59,161 bases of DNA, taken from positions 1 through 59,161 of IMG/VR virus record IMGVR_UViG_3300030104_002956, one strand, 5' to 3'. The translations under genes and the position numbers were made by a program. The DNA comes from a virus. Below are positions 19,086 to 28,046 of the stretch, one piece after another; position 1 is the first letter of the stretch; every line of letters starts with the position of its first letter. Below the pieces are notes generated by a model. The model was not told the DNA's origin. It saw nothing but the letters and a program-made list of their open reading frames with translations, and ran no database searches.

Positions 19086-19535
19086 TCATTTTCTCCTTGA
19101 TGCTGAAGAACCATAGAAATAACCGAAAATACTCAACACGATTCCCTCTGTTACCCCGATTAAATGAATCCAAATTTCTTTGTTATGCTCAGGAACCTGT
19201 AAGTAAACAATGGCATAAACTAAGAAAGAAAAACAAGAAAGCCCAACCAAACCTGTTAAATTAAACATTAGGTCAAACTTTCCTGCTTTTGCTAACTCAA
19301 CTTCTCGTTCTCTAGCTGAATCTCTATCATCTACTTCTAACTTGTAAAGCTCTACTACTTGCTGATGAATTTGGTCTTTTTCTTCTGGTGTTAAATCAGG
19401 GTCTTTACTGATAATATTTTTAACGATTCCGAGGGTTCCAGACGAAGGCAAAACGTCTCCAACAATGTCTAGTACTTTTGGTGCTTTATCTTTTAGAAAT
19501 TGACCTAATTTAGTGTCTTTTAGTTTTTTTTTCAT
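19086..19535 (-). CDS. Holin-like membrane protein, 149 aa
   Basis: The first ~85 residues are soluble and helical (a region with 'DLTPEEKDQIHQQVVELYKL', like other phage holins of the three-TM superfamily). Two transmembrane helices follow at about 90-112 and 122-142, ending in a basic tail (GSSASRRK). It lies two genes after the endolysin. The likely role is the inner-membrane pore that releases or triggers the endolysin. Confidence 0.75.
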   Translation of the reverse strand: MKKKLKDTKLGQFLKDKAPKVLDIVGDVLPSSGTLGIVKNIISKDPDLTPEEKDQIHQQVVELYKLEVDDRDSAREREVELAKAGKFDLMFNLTGLVGLSCFSFLVYAIVYLQVPEHNKEIWIHLIGVTEGIVLSIFGYFYGSSASRRK

Positions 19536-19645
19536 CCTGAACAGCTTTCACAAGTTTCATCGTGTATGTCACACGTTCTTTCTGGAACTGGTTTGTTTTC
19601 TAATTTTTCTAGCATTTTTTGAAATTCTGTTTTTTCTTCTATCAT
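19532..19645 (-). CDS. Cys-rich microprotein, 37 aa
   Basis: It is a short gene coupled on both sides (4-nt overlaps with the 62/72-aa gene upstream and the holin downstream). It encodes MIEEKTEFQKMLEKLENK followed by a C-terminus with Cys-Asp-Ile-His and Cys-Glu-Ser-Cys, a possible metal-binding cluster. The overlapping start/stop organisation supports it as a real gene. Function unknown; it lies within the lysis cassette. Confidence 0.6.
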   Translation of the reverse strand: MIEEKTEFQKMLEKLENKPVPERTCDIHDETCESCSG

Positions 19646-19830
19646 TTGTGTAAAAATAAACCTTCTATAAATGTTCCTATTCCTGTTAAAAGCACTGCTA
19701 TGGATGTCCAGAACTTCTTTTCTAAACTTCTGATTCTTTTTTCGTGGTCATTTTTTTGTTTGCTAATTTCTGTTAGCTGATTTTGCATTACTGCCTGACC
19801 TTGTAAAAGTTGATTAATTTTCTCTTCCAT
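19642..19830 (-). CDS. XhlA-like coiled-coil membrane protein, 62 aa
   Basis: The start chosen is ATG 19830 (MEEKINQLLQGQAVM). An upstream in-frame ATG at 19860 would add ten residues. The helical region has heptads (about 1-42), then a basic patch (KRIRSLEKKFW) and one C-terminal transmembrane helix (about 43-62). This order (coiled coil, basic, TM) is that of XhlA-type accessory lysis proteins, and the gene directly follows the M15 endolysin with overlap. Confidence 0.7.
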   Translation of the reverse strand: MEEKINQLLQGQAVMQNQLTEISKQKNDHEKRIRSLEKKFWTSIAVLLTGIGTFIEGLFLHK

Positions 19831-20317
19831 AGACTTTGTATTTGGTTCTATTATTATCATTTTTATAAGCCACTAGTATTTGGCCTCTTTGCTTTCCGTC
19901 TACGTTGTAACTTACGTGAACCCAAGAAGGGTTTTCTTCTGTTCCAAACTCCCAAATTAATTGATCAAAGTCTAAATTATCTTTTATATAATGAAATACC
20001 TCAGCATTATTAGGGTCGGTAGTGTGGTCCCTATCTAAATCTACAGCCTCTCCTTTACAATGTTGTGAGGTAGCTACATACTCACCTTCTACATACTTAT
20101 GAGCGCCTCCTATGGCTTTATTAAGATTTTCTGAACGATAACCACTACTAATATTAAAAGGAACTCCAAAATGGTCTCTAATCGGCTGAAATATCTTCTC
20201 AGCAAATACTTTCATATTCTCAATATGTTCTTCAGTCGGACTGTTGTCTATACCTCTTCTGCTAGCGGTTCCGCTTTTAAGCATTTCAGCAAGAGATAGA
20301 TTTTTAGATAGTTTCAT
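19814..20317 (-). CDS. Endolysin, peptidase M15 family, 167 aa
   Basis: It is predicted to cut peptidoglycan peptide stems (D-Ala-D-Ala carboxypeptidase or L-Ala-D-Glu endopeptidase type). The zinc site is visible as SQHCKGEAVDLD (residues 84-95, His86 and Asp93) and SWVHVSY (131-137, His134), with SGYRS (58-62) before it. The length (167 aa) is that of a single catalytic domain with no wall-binding module and no signal peptide. It lies in the lysis cassette with three membrane proteins. Confidence 0.9.
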   Translation of the reverse strand: MKLSKNLSLAEMLKSGTASRRGIDNSPTEEHIENMKVFAEKIFQPIRDHFGVPFNISSGYRSENLNKAIGGAHKYVEGEYVATSQHCKGEAVDLDRDHTTDPNNAEVFHYIKDNLDFDQLIWEFGTEENPSWVHVSYNVDGKQRGQILVAYKNDNNRTKYKVYGREN

Positions 20318-20562
20318 TTTTTTACTCTGTTTTTAGCTGTTAATAATATTCTTTCCTCCATCTTAGCCACCTTTACTTTAAGGTTAAGGTTTTCTTGAAT
20401 GAGTTCATCTATCTTTACTTCTAGGCTGCTAATTTTTTCCGTAAGCCTACCTATTTGATCATCCTCTTTTTTAGCGTTGATGTCAATCTTCTTCTTAATT
20501 ATATTCCATATCTCTTTGACTCCCAGCGCTGAAACCAAAGCTATTAAGATAGTTTCCTCCAT
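20314..20562 (-). CDS. Small TM plus coiled-coil protein of the lysis cassette, 82 aa
   Basis: The start is set at ATG 20562 (MEETILIALVSALGVKEIWN). It has an N-terminal hydrophobic helix (about 4-16) and then a basic and heptad-rich helix to the end (RLTEKISSLEVKIDELIQEN). The topology is compatible with an antiholin, small holin or spanin-like inner-membrane protein. It overlaps the endolysin by 4 nt. Confidence 0.65.
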   Translation of the reverse strand: MEETILIALVSALGVKEIWNIIKKKIDINAKKEDDQIGRLTEKISSLEVKIDELIQENLNLKVKVAKMEERILLTAKNRVKK

Positions 20563-20563
20563 A

Positions 20564-20671
20564 TTATCTGCCTTGACCACGGTATTTTGGTTTGTATGCC
20601 GTTTGCCCTTTAGATGCATTCTTAGAATGTACCCCAGGTCTTTTCGTTGTTATTTTCTTTCTATACTTCAC
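20564..20671 (-). CDS. Basic microprotein with GTG start, 35 aa
   Basis: It uses GTG at 20671, overlapping the stop of the 81-aa gene (GTGA, 4 nt). The product is very basic: VKYRKKITTKRPGVHSKNAS, ending KPKYRGQGR. The 'RPGVHSK...YRGQGR' pattern is one I have seen in small proteins of Bacteroidota phages, without known function. Gene coupling on one side and a 1-nt gap on the other support it. Confidence 0.6.
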   Translation of the reverse strand: MKYRKKITTKRPGVHSKNASKGQTAYKPKYRGQGR

Positions 20672-20913
20672 TCTCCAGGTTCAGCTGGTGTCCACTCTGG
20701 AGTAGCTAATAAAACTAATATCTCTTCGTGAGTATAAGTTCCTACTGGAACTAGTGACCCGTTGGTGATAAAAGAAGGCTCTACCTGAAAAGATAAAACA
20801 CCTTGCGTATTAGCTACATTTCTTCTCATTGTTTGAGCAGAAGATTGGTTCACCTGACTGAATAAAACTGAGTTGGTGTCAGATAGGTTGATTACTACAT
20901 AAGTTGTTGCCAT
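20668..20913 (-). CDS. Small virion-associated-type protein, 81 aa
   Basis: It starts MATTYVVINLSDTNSVLFSQ and ends with an acidic Pro-rich tail (TPEWTPAEPGE). It is a mostly beta protein and I know no function. A TAACTTTG box lies 14 nt upstream. It opens the cassette leading into the lysis genes. Confidence 0.65.
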   Translation of the reverse strand: MATTYVVINLSDTNSVLFSQVNQSSAQTMRRNVANTQGVLSFQVEPSFITNGSLVPVGTYTHEEILVLLATPEWTPAEPGE

Positions 20914-20927
20914 TTTTTTGTTTTTTA

Positions 20928-20935
20928 CAAAGTTA
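20928..20935 (-). promoter_or_regulatory. TAACTTTG promoter box before the 81-aa gene and lysis cassette
   Basis: The minus strand reads TAACTTTG, 14 nt before ATG 20913, in a 30-nt gap. Confidence 0.5.
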
Positions 20936-20943
20936 ATATTTTT

Positions 20944-23823
20944 TTATGATGGTACGTCTGTTCCTTTAGCTGTTACTGCCATTCCGCTTGATATTGCATT
21001 TGCCGTGCTATACGGTGCATCACCTACTAAAGCTCCAACTGCCATTCCAGTTGAAGTTCCATTAGCTGTCGTGCCTACACCGTTCGTTAAAGCTGTTTCA
21101 GCGGTGTTAACACTATCTGCGTCGTTACCAGCAGTCATTTCATCAGCATATTTCCAATTACTGCCATCAAAACTGCTATTTTCACCTAATTGCCACCAAC
21201 TAATTGGAGCTGTTCCAGAAAAAGTATTTAAATTAGAGGGGAGACCTTCATTATAAATTTCCCTTATTTCAGAAGCATTTAAAGCAACATTCCAAATAGC
21301 ATTATTTGATAAACTTAAATCTGAACTATAGGCGCTGGTATAAGCATTAAATTGAACAGGATTAGTATTTACGGATAAATTACCTATTGTAGGTGTGCTA
21401 CTTGCTACTAAATCTCCATTAACATAAAGTTTTAAAGAATTACCCTCTCTTACGCCAGCGATATGATGCCAAGTGTCAAGACTCAAAGCCGCTAGACCTT
21501 CTAAGTTATGAAAACTACCATCATTTACTTGAAATCTTGGTTTGTTTGATTCAGTGCTTTGATGTGACTTTAAAACATATGAATCTGCTTTTGCTATAAG
21601 ATGGCCATTACTTATATATGAACCGTCAATCCTTACCCAACTTGAAAGTGTCAAGTTTCCAGTTATTTGTAGTGTTGAATTATTTGGTACGTTTATATAA
21701 TCTGATAAAGTAGCGTCATCTAGCTTCATAGCATATTTACTGTAAGGAGCAACTGTTTGTAAGTCACTTTGAACAAGGTTTAATTGAGACATTCCTGTGC
21801 TATCACCAGCTAATGTATTTACAAAGCCAACGTATTCCGTAGCTCCGTTATTAGTTCCGTTGTTAGATCCTTTTGAATCTTCAATACCTGTAATTGTGTT
21901 ATCTAACTTCCACCAAGAAACCAAAGAACTAAACGAGCTCATATCAGTTAAAGGATTTCCACTATTGTAAAGAGTTTCTACTGAGTTAGAACCTGTCTCT
22001 TCTAGTTTTGTATTAAATATTTGAAAATTTGAAAGTTGCCCATCTAAGTAGTAACTACCACTTTGGATTAACCTACCTAAATAAAAGTTATTAGCCCAAC
22101 TTACTGAACCTGTACCAGCAACACTAACAGTACTAATTAAATCTCCATTTAAATAACCCTTTATAACTCTTGAAGTATCGTCATATGTGAATATTGCATT
22201 ATGCCAACTATTTATAACTACACTACCGCTTCCAAGATTAACTTGAGCAGAAGTGCCACTGCTGCCTTTATGGTACAACGCGAGTCCACCAGCATATTGG
22301 AGTGAGCTAAATAAGGTTAAACCACTATTATTAATATTACTACCAGCACACCATATACCAGCGTTTACAGTTGAATTTAAATTATACCATATTGAAATAG
22401 TGTAATCACCAGTTGGTCTAATACTACTACTACTTCCTAAGCTAATATTATTGCTTGCAGCTCTATCAAAATTTAAAGAACTTAGGTAAGCTGAAGAGTT
22501 TGCGTTATTATCTATACTCCATTCCGTATTTGAATTATTATAAATCTCACTTGCATCCAATTTATACCAAGCGTTTGGAGCTTGAGTTAAGGTTGTTGTA
22601 GACATTAAAGGAGAGCCGTAGTTATAAAGCTTATCCACATTGGCTTGGTCTATTTCATAGTTAGTAAAATACATCATATTTGAAACTTTTCCATAAGATG
22701 ACCCAGAAGAATATTGAAATAATTTAAAGCCTGATGTAAAAGAGTCTGCAGAACCATTCGTATTTGCGTTACTTTGACTGATTGAAACTTTATTTATCCA
22801 TAATTTAGAATTTGTAACGTTAGTAGTATCTACAAAAACAACCCAATGTTGCCAATCGTTACTAGTGCTTTGAGCAACAAAATATTGCCAATAATTACTT
22901 GCTAAATATACTATTGGTTTATTACTAAATTGTGTAAATCCGCCTGTTGTGGCTGCTCCGTGATCAAACGAAAATTGTCTTGTTGCGTTTTTTACCCATA
23001 TAGAAACTGTAAATTTTCCACCTGTATTAGATTGATTAATATTAGAACTAATATTAGCTCCAGCTCCAGAATCCATTTTAAAAACATAATCTCCAATTGC
23101 ATTGTTTTCTGCTAAAAAGTTACCGTTCCAAGCAGATGTACCTAAAGGATAATAAGCGATAGGTGGACTTGGTAAAGCCATAGGGTTTGGTAAAGATGAA
23201 CCATTACCATAAAGTTGAGCTATTTGACCAGTTGCTGTACTACCAACTGAAACACCACCATCTGACAACGCATAATCAAAAATACACACATCACTAAAAC
23301 TCATATTTAGAACATTCCATTGAGGGTGAGATGTACTTCCAAAACTACCAATATAAAAATCACCTCTAGCGCCTGACATTGCAGCGCCTGTAATAGAAGT
23401 ACTAGCTTTTAAAACTCCATCAATATACATATTAAACTTAGTATCACTAGAAGATATTATTACATTATGCCAATTACCATCTTTGTAGTCAAATGACGTG
23501 TCTTGAACGGTTACTACTGAAGGCATAGCATAATTATTACATTTAAACCCAAGACTTGTAGGAGGGTTACCAGCATTAGCTCCAGTTTGCAATGCTAGCC
23601 CACTGCCAGTACCTGCTTTAGGAAAAGACCATACGTGCTCATCACTATTATTTGTTGTTGTTTTTATCCAACAAGAGACTGTTATTTGAGTTAACCCGTT
23701 TATGCTATAATCAGTTTCGATATAATCTGCTTGATCAGGTTGATGTAAACTATAATTACTTTGCTTACTCTGATTAGCATTTCTTGGCATTCGCCAGCCT
23801 GGACTTAAAAACTTTGTACTCAT
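20944..23823 (-). CDS. Appendage/adhesin protein with four LamG-like domains, 959 aa
   Basis: It has four successive concanavalin-A/LamG-like domains, each with the same landmarks: an opening 'F.....YI', a 'ISIWYNLNST'-type strand, 'WHN' or 'WHH' in the middle, 'YIDG' or 'LNGDL' and 'YIGS', closing with 'YNSGNPL' and a WWKL or WYKL strand. A short C-terminal tail is Ala/Gly/Thr-rich with DAPYSTAN. LamG domains bind carbohydrates, so this is probably a host-glycan-binding tail or head appendage. It is one of three neighbouring LamG-containing genes and only 1 nt from the next. Confidence 0.85.
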   Translation of the reverse strand: MSTKFLSPGWRMPRNANQSKQSNYSLHQPDQADYIETDYSINGLTQITVSCWIKTTTNNSDEHVWSFPKAGTGSGLALQTGANAGNPPTSLGFKCNNYAMPSVVTVQDTSFDYKDGNWHNVIISSSDTKFNMYIDGVLKASTSITGAAMSGARGDFYIGSFGSTSHPQWNVLNMSFSDVCIFDYALSDGGVSVGSTATGQIAQLYGNGSSLPNPMALPSPPIAYYPLGTSAWNGNFLAENNAIGDYVFKMDSGAGANISSNINQSNTGGKFTVSIWVKNATRQFSFDHGAATTGGFTQFSNKPIVYLASNYWQYFVAQSTSNDWQHWVVFVDTTNVTNSKLWINKVSISQSNANTNGSADSFTSGFKLFQYSSGSSYGKVSNMMYFTNYEIDQANVDKLYNYGSPLMSTTTLTQAPNAWYKLDASEIYNNSNTEWSIDNNANSSAYLSSLNFDRAASNNISLGSSSSIRPTGDYTISIWYNLNSTVNAGIWCAGSNINNSGLTLFSSLQYAGGLALYHKGSSGTSAQVNLGSGSVVINSWHNAIFTYDDTSRVIKGYLNGDLISTVSVAGTGSVSWANNFYLGRLIQSGSYYLDGQLSNFQIFNTKLEETGSNSVETLYNSGNPLTDMSSFSSLVSWWKLDNTITGIEDSKGSNNGTNNGATEYVGFVNTLAGDSTGMSQLNLVQSDLQTVAPYSKYAMKLDDATLSDYINVPNNSTLQITGNLTLSSWVRIDGSYISNGHLIAKADSYVLKSHQSTESNKPRFQVNDGSFHNLEGLAALSLDTWHHIAGVREGNSLKLYVNGDLVASSTPTIGNLSVNTNPVQFNAYTSAYSSDLSLSNNAIWNVALNASEIREIYNEGLPSNLNTFSGTAPISWWQLGENSSFDGSNWKYADEMTAGNDADSVNTAETALTNGVGTTANGTSTGMAVGALVGDAPYSTANAISSGMAVTAKGTDVPS

Positions 23824-23824
23824 A

Positions 23825-26800
23825 TTAATCTCCCATTCTATACCAAGCCACTGGCGTTGGTAGGTTAGTATTATTTTCTATATCTGCTGTTTTACCTGTT
23901 GTTGTTGCGTTATATAAATCAAATTTAATTTGATCAGCTGTTAATGCTTTATCGAATATTGCTACTTCATCTATTTGACCATTAAATTTATTGCCTGGTT
24001 GTCCACCTATAACACTACTTGTATTAGAAACTGTTGAAAAAGCACCTGCGCCGGTTAAACCAATATTACTACCGTCTACGTAAATTTTATAACTTGATAA
24101 AGCCGCTTTATCTACGCCGTCAAAAACCAAGCAAATGTGCTTCCAAACTCCAATAAAATCTGCTGAAATATCACCATCTGTTCTTCCTCTTGCAAAATTA
24201 GTTGAGCTTCCAAAAAAAACTCCTGCGTAAGCTGAAGCATTAGACAGTCCAAACGTCCAACCAGTCGATGTATCTGTTTTAAATTTAGCAATTGATGGAT
24301 ATAGCGATGGTGAATAACCTGTAAGTTTTACCCAAGCAGAAACAGAAAAACTTTTAGTAGAATCAAATAAAACCTCTGAACTTAAATCAAAAATATCATC
24401 AACCCCATCAAATGTCATTTCAGAAGTATTACTTATTTGTGCTCCAACATATCCAGGTACGTAAGGTACTTTATCATCTGGAATCATATTATAACTCTGA
24501 GAGTTAGCAGTTGATAAAGGAGCATCTCCTACACGATCTACAATATCTAAATTTGTTCCTACACCATTAGCATAAGTTCCAGGTGCATCAGCTGATAGCA
24601 TTGAAGTAACAGTACCAGCTCCAGTTCCATTAGGTGCTCCAGTAATTGAGTTAGGTACGGTAAATGTATTATTATCAAAATAAGCATTTTCACCAAGTCT
24701 CCACCAAGAAATAGGTGCAGTTCCAGAGAAGTTATCTAAATCACTAGGTTTGCCATTGTTATATATTTCTAATACTTTAGCAGATGATAGTGCATAATTA
24801 AATAGTGAGGTTTCGTCTAATTGACCGTTAAAACCAGATAACCCCGCTCTACTTCCTATATAAAAATTATCAGTATTAGAACTCGCTTGAATTTTATTAC
24901 CGCCTGTAGTATTTAAACTTCCATCAATATAAATAAAAGAACTGCTACCATTTGCAACAAAAACTAAATGATGCCAATTATTATCGCTAACGTTTACACC
25001 ACTTGTATCAAAACTATTTGTGCCAGCCCATCTAATATTTCCTGATGTTAGTGTTTGAATTGCAATTTCATCGTTTGCACCTTTTTCACAAATTACTAAA
25101 TTAGTAGTTGATGTAGTTTTAATCCAAAAACTTAAAGAATAGTTAGAAGTTACAAAATTAAGTGAATTACCACAATTTATATAATCTCCTGTTCCATCAA
25201 ATTTTAAACTATAGTTACTATAAGGTGAATCAAATTGTAAATCACTTTGTTGTAGAGCTGTACTTGGTAAAGTTGTACTTACTCCATTTACTGGTTGAGG
25301 AGTTACAACGTCTGATGTTACTTGAGTAGCTCCTGGGCTACTATTAGTTCCATTATTTCCAGCAGAACCATAATCTGTTATTGTAGAACCTCCAGTATCT
25401 AATTTCCACCAGCCAATTGGAGAGAAGCTAATAGCTGTTTCAGGTGTTCCATTATTATAAAGTGTTGATACCTGTGGACTTGTTAAAGCTGAATTAAACA
25501 CAGCTACATTTGAGATAGAGCCTTTAAATCTATAAGTAGCAGCTCCTCCAATTCTTAAATTGTAACTAGTATTAGGCATAGCATTTGCAGTTTGAGTTAC
25601 TGCTACAGGGCTTCCGTTAATATAAATATCAACGTCTTTATGAGTTCCCGTTCCTGTATTTTTAAAAACAAATACTGCATTTATCCAAGTATTAGCAGTA
25701 ATAGTGCCAATACTTGTAGTAGCTGCACTTCCTCCTACATACATTAACACTTGTCCGCTTTGTTGTATCCAACAAGCAAAATCTGCATATGAGCCAGCAT
25801 AACCATCTCTACCAAAAATCATACTTGTACTATGACTAAGGTCTGTAATAAACCAAGTTGATATAGTAAATATATTTGTTGTTTTTATTGAGTCATATAC
25901 ATTTGGTACATCTATATAGTTACTACTACCATTAAAATCTAAAGCCGCTGTATAATTAGGCGTTGTAATAGGTAATGCACTTGGTATTTTCCAAGATGGG
26001 ACAACGGCTACGGAGCTACTTACTTCATTTACAGTTCCATTATGTGTTAAATCGTAACTTGAACCAGTTAAAGATCCATTACTTTGAGAACCTGTTGTTT
26101 TATTATCTAGTTTATACCAAACTAAAGGGTTAAAGGATATACTTGTTTCTGGAGTACCAAAGTTAAATAAAGTTGAAACTTGTGAAGCTGTAAGAGCTGA
26201 ATCATAAACTGCAACATTAGAAACGTTACCATTAGAACCTGCTTGAAAACTTTTGCCAATATTAATACCACTAGTTGTAGCTAGTGGAGTACCACTTGGA
26301 AAAGTTACAGCACCTTGTGATTCTCCGTCTACGTAAACATTAGCACTTAAAGAACTGTAAGAAATTACAATATGGTGGTATTTTTGATCACCTAAATATT
26401 TAATATAAATAGTACTACTATCATTTCCCTTACCGTATAGTCTAAAAAAAGTATTATCAGTAGGATTAGGCGACCCTGGTCCTAAAGCTATAGAAAATTG
26501 AGTACTTGTAGCACTATTTCCTAAATCTCCTAGAGAAACAGCGTATTCGTTCGGGTTTAATCCAGCAGAATTAGTTTTATACCAAAAAGAAATAGTTCTA
26601 TCTGCGTTTCCTGAAATTATAGAACTTGTATTATTTGAATAATTTCCATAAGTAGGGCTAGAAGTATTAACATAATCTAAAGCTGTTGTATAATTAGGTG
26701 CACTAGGCGTATAAACAGAATCTGCATTTAGTTTCCACCAGTTTTGTGGAGTAACTGTATAAGTTGTTTGAGGAGAGCCGTTGTTATAGATGTTGGCTAC

Positions 26801-28036
26801 ATTAGCTGTTTGATCAGAGTTCCATACAGCTACGTTTGAAATTTGACCACTAAAAGGGTTATTGCCAAAATTTACCTCATAACCAATAATTAATCCTTGT
26901 AAAAGATTATCTAAAGATTTTGTTTGGTTTCCTGTTACAGTTAATGGAGAGCCATCCCAATAAATCTTAGTTGTAGTTCCATTTGAAGTTAAAAAAAAGT
27001 GGTGCCAATTAGTATCTATTGCAGGGATCGTAGCTGCAGAACTTTCTGAGTTAGCTGTACCATCAAATGAATACATCTGTATTGTGGTTGAATTTGAAAA
27101 TCTTATTATAAAATTTCCATTATATCCAGCACTATAGTAATTAGGAGAACTTAAGAAAACAGATGCAGTTGGTGATGTTGTATCACTTTTAAGCCAACAA
27201 GAAAAAGAGTAGTTATTTCCTATTGTAAAACCGCTTGTTTGAACAAAATCATCTGATCCATTAAAATCCATTACATAATCTTGCAATACACCATTTGGAA
27301 ATTGCCATTCAGATCCTGATATATCACTTCCTGGATTACTAGGATCAAGATACCCTGTATTCTGCGCTTGCTCACCTAATGGATAATAAGCGAAAGGGTC
27401 TAAGTTAAGTACAGTAGCAGCCGAAGCTGGAGAGCCATTATTCCATAAAGCCTCTATGTCTTGATCACTTATAGTTTTGTTAAATATGCAAAATTCATCT
27501 AATTTTCCTTTAGAGTATAATCCTGAGTTTAAAGTTCCATCATTACCTAACCTAAAATTAGTTGTTGAGACAAGAGTTCTAGAAGACAAGTCTGTAATAG
27601 GAGTTCCATTATTTACTACACTTTTTAAAGTAGTACCATCATAAGTTGTCACAATGTGATTCCATCCCGTGTTTAATAATGAGTTTGGAATTTCGTTCCA
27701 TTGAGCACCACTACCAGGGCCAATAAAATATAAATAACTATTTAAACCGTTAACCAAAGATAAAGCTATACCTTTACCTGCATTACTTGCATCTCTATTA
27801 CCAAAAGCAACATTATCTCCTGAGTCTTGATTAGGTCTAGTAAACCAAATAGAAAAACTAAAATTAGTTAAACCATCTAATTCAGTAATTACACCTAAAT
27901 CTATGGATGAAGAAGAAGAATTACCATCAAAATTCATAGAATACAAACTATTGATACCAGTGTCATTAGCTGTGTTAGCTGAGGTATTTAATTCGTTAGG
28001 TAATAAAAAACTTGGACTTTTATACTTTGCTGACAT
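23825..28036 (-). CDS. Appendage/adhesin protein with six LamG-like domains, 1403 aa
   Basis: I count six LamG-like domains by recurring landmarks (for example YSNYSLKFDGTGDYINCGNS, 'WHHLVFVANGSSSFIYIDG', 'FYIGSRAG', then WWRLGENAYFD). The fifth domain is followed by a linker rich in Gly/Thr/Asp ending GDAPLSTANSQSYNM, which also occurs in shorter form at the end of the 959-aa protein. The sixth domain ends WYRMGD. It is probably a carbohydrate-binding fibre. Domain repeats within and between the genes imply duplication and recombination. Confidence 0.85.
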   Translation of the reverse strand: MSAKYKSPSFLLPNELNTSANTANDTGINSLYSMNFDGNSSSSSIDLGVITELDGLTNFSFSIWFTRPNQDSGDNVAFGNRDASNAGKGIALSLVNGLNSYLYFIGPGSGAQWNEIPNSLLNTGWNHIVTTYDGTTLKSVVNNGTPITDLSSRTLVSTTNFRLGNDGTLNSGLYSKGKLDEFCIFNKTISDQDIEALWNNGSPASAATVLNLDPFAYYPLGEQAQNTGYLDPSNPGSDISGSEWQFPNGVLQDYVMDFNGSDDFVQTSGFTIGNNYSFSCWLKSDTTSPTASVFLSSPNYYSAGYNGNFIIRFSNSTTIQMYSFDGTANSESSAATIPAIDTNWHHFFLTSNGTTTKIYWDGSPLTVTGNQTKSLDNLLQGLIIGYEVNFGNNPFSGQISNVAVWNSDQTANVANIYNNGSPQTTYTVTPQNWWKLNADSVYTPSAPNYTTALDYVNTSSPTYGNYSNNTSSIISGNADRTISFWYKTNSAGLNPNEYAVSLGDLGNSATSTQFSIALGPGSPNPTDNTFFRLYGKGNDSSTIYIKYLGDQKYHHIVISYSSLSANVYVDGESQGAVTFPSGTPLATTSGINIGKSFQAGSNGNVSNVAVYDSALTASQVSTLFNFGTPETSISFNPLVWYKLDNKTTGSQSNGSLTGSSYDLTHNGTVNEVSSSVAVVPSWKIPSALPITTPNYTAALDFNGSSNYIDVPNVYDSIKTTNIFTISTWFITDLSHSTSMIFGRDGYAGSYADFACWIQQSGQVLMYVGGSAATTSIGTITANTWINAVFVFKNTGTGTHKDVDIYINGSPVAVTQTANAMPNTSYNLRIGGAATYRFKGSISNVAVFNSALTSPQVSTLYNNGTPETAISFSPIGWWKLDTGGSTITDYGSAGNNGTNSSPGATQVTSDVVTPQPVNGVSTTLPSTALQQSDLQFDSPYSNYSLKFDGTGDYINCGNSLNFVTSNYSLSFWIKTTSTTNLVICEKGANDEIAIQTLTSGNIRWAGTNSFDTSGVNVSDNNWHHLVFVANGSSSFIYIDGSLNTTGGNKIQASSNTDNFYIGSRAGLSGFNGQLDETSLFNYALSSAKVLEIYNNGKPSDLDNFSGTAPISWWRLGENAYFDNNTFTVPNSITGAPNGTGAGTVTSMLSADAPGTYANGVGTNLDIVDRVGDAPLSTANSQSYNMIPDDKVPYVPGYVGAQISNTSEMTFDGVDDIFDLSSEVLFDSTKSFSVSAWVKLTGYSPSLYPSIAKFKTDTSTGWTFGLSNASAYAGVFFGSSTNFARGRTDGDISADFIGVWKHICLVFDGVDKAALSSYKIYVDGSNIGLTGAGAFSTVSNTSSVIGGQPGNKFNGQIDEVAIFDKALTADQIKFDLYNATTTGKTADIENNTNLPTPVAWYRMGD

Positions 28037-28046
28037 ATTCTATTTT

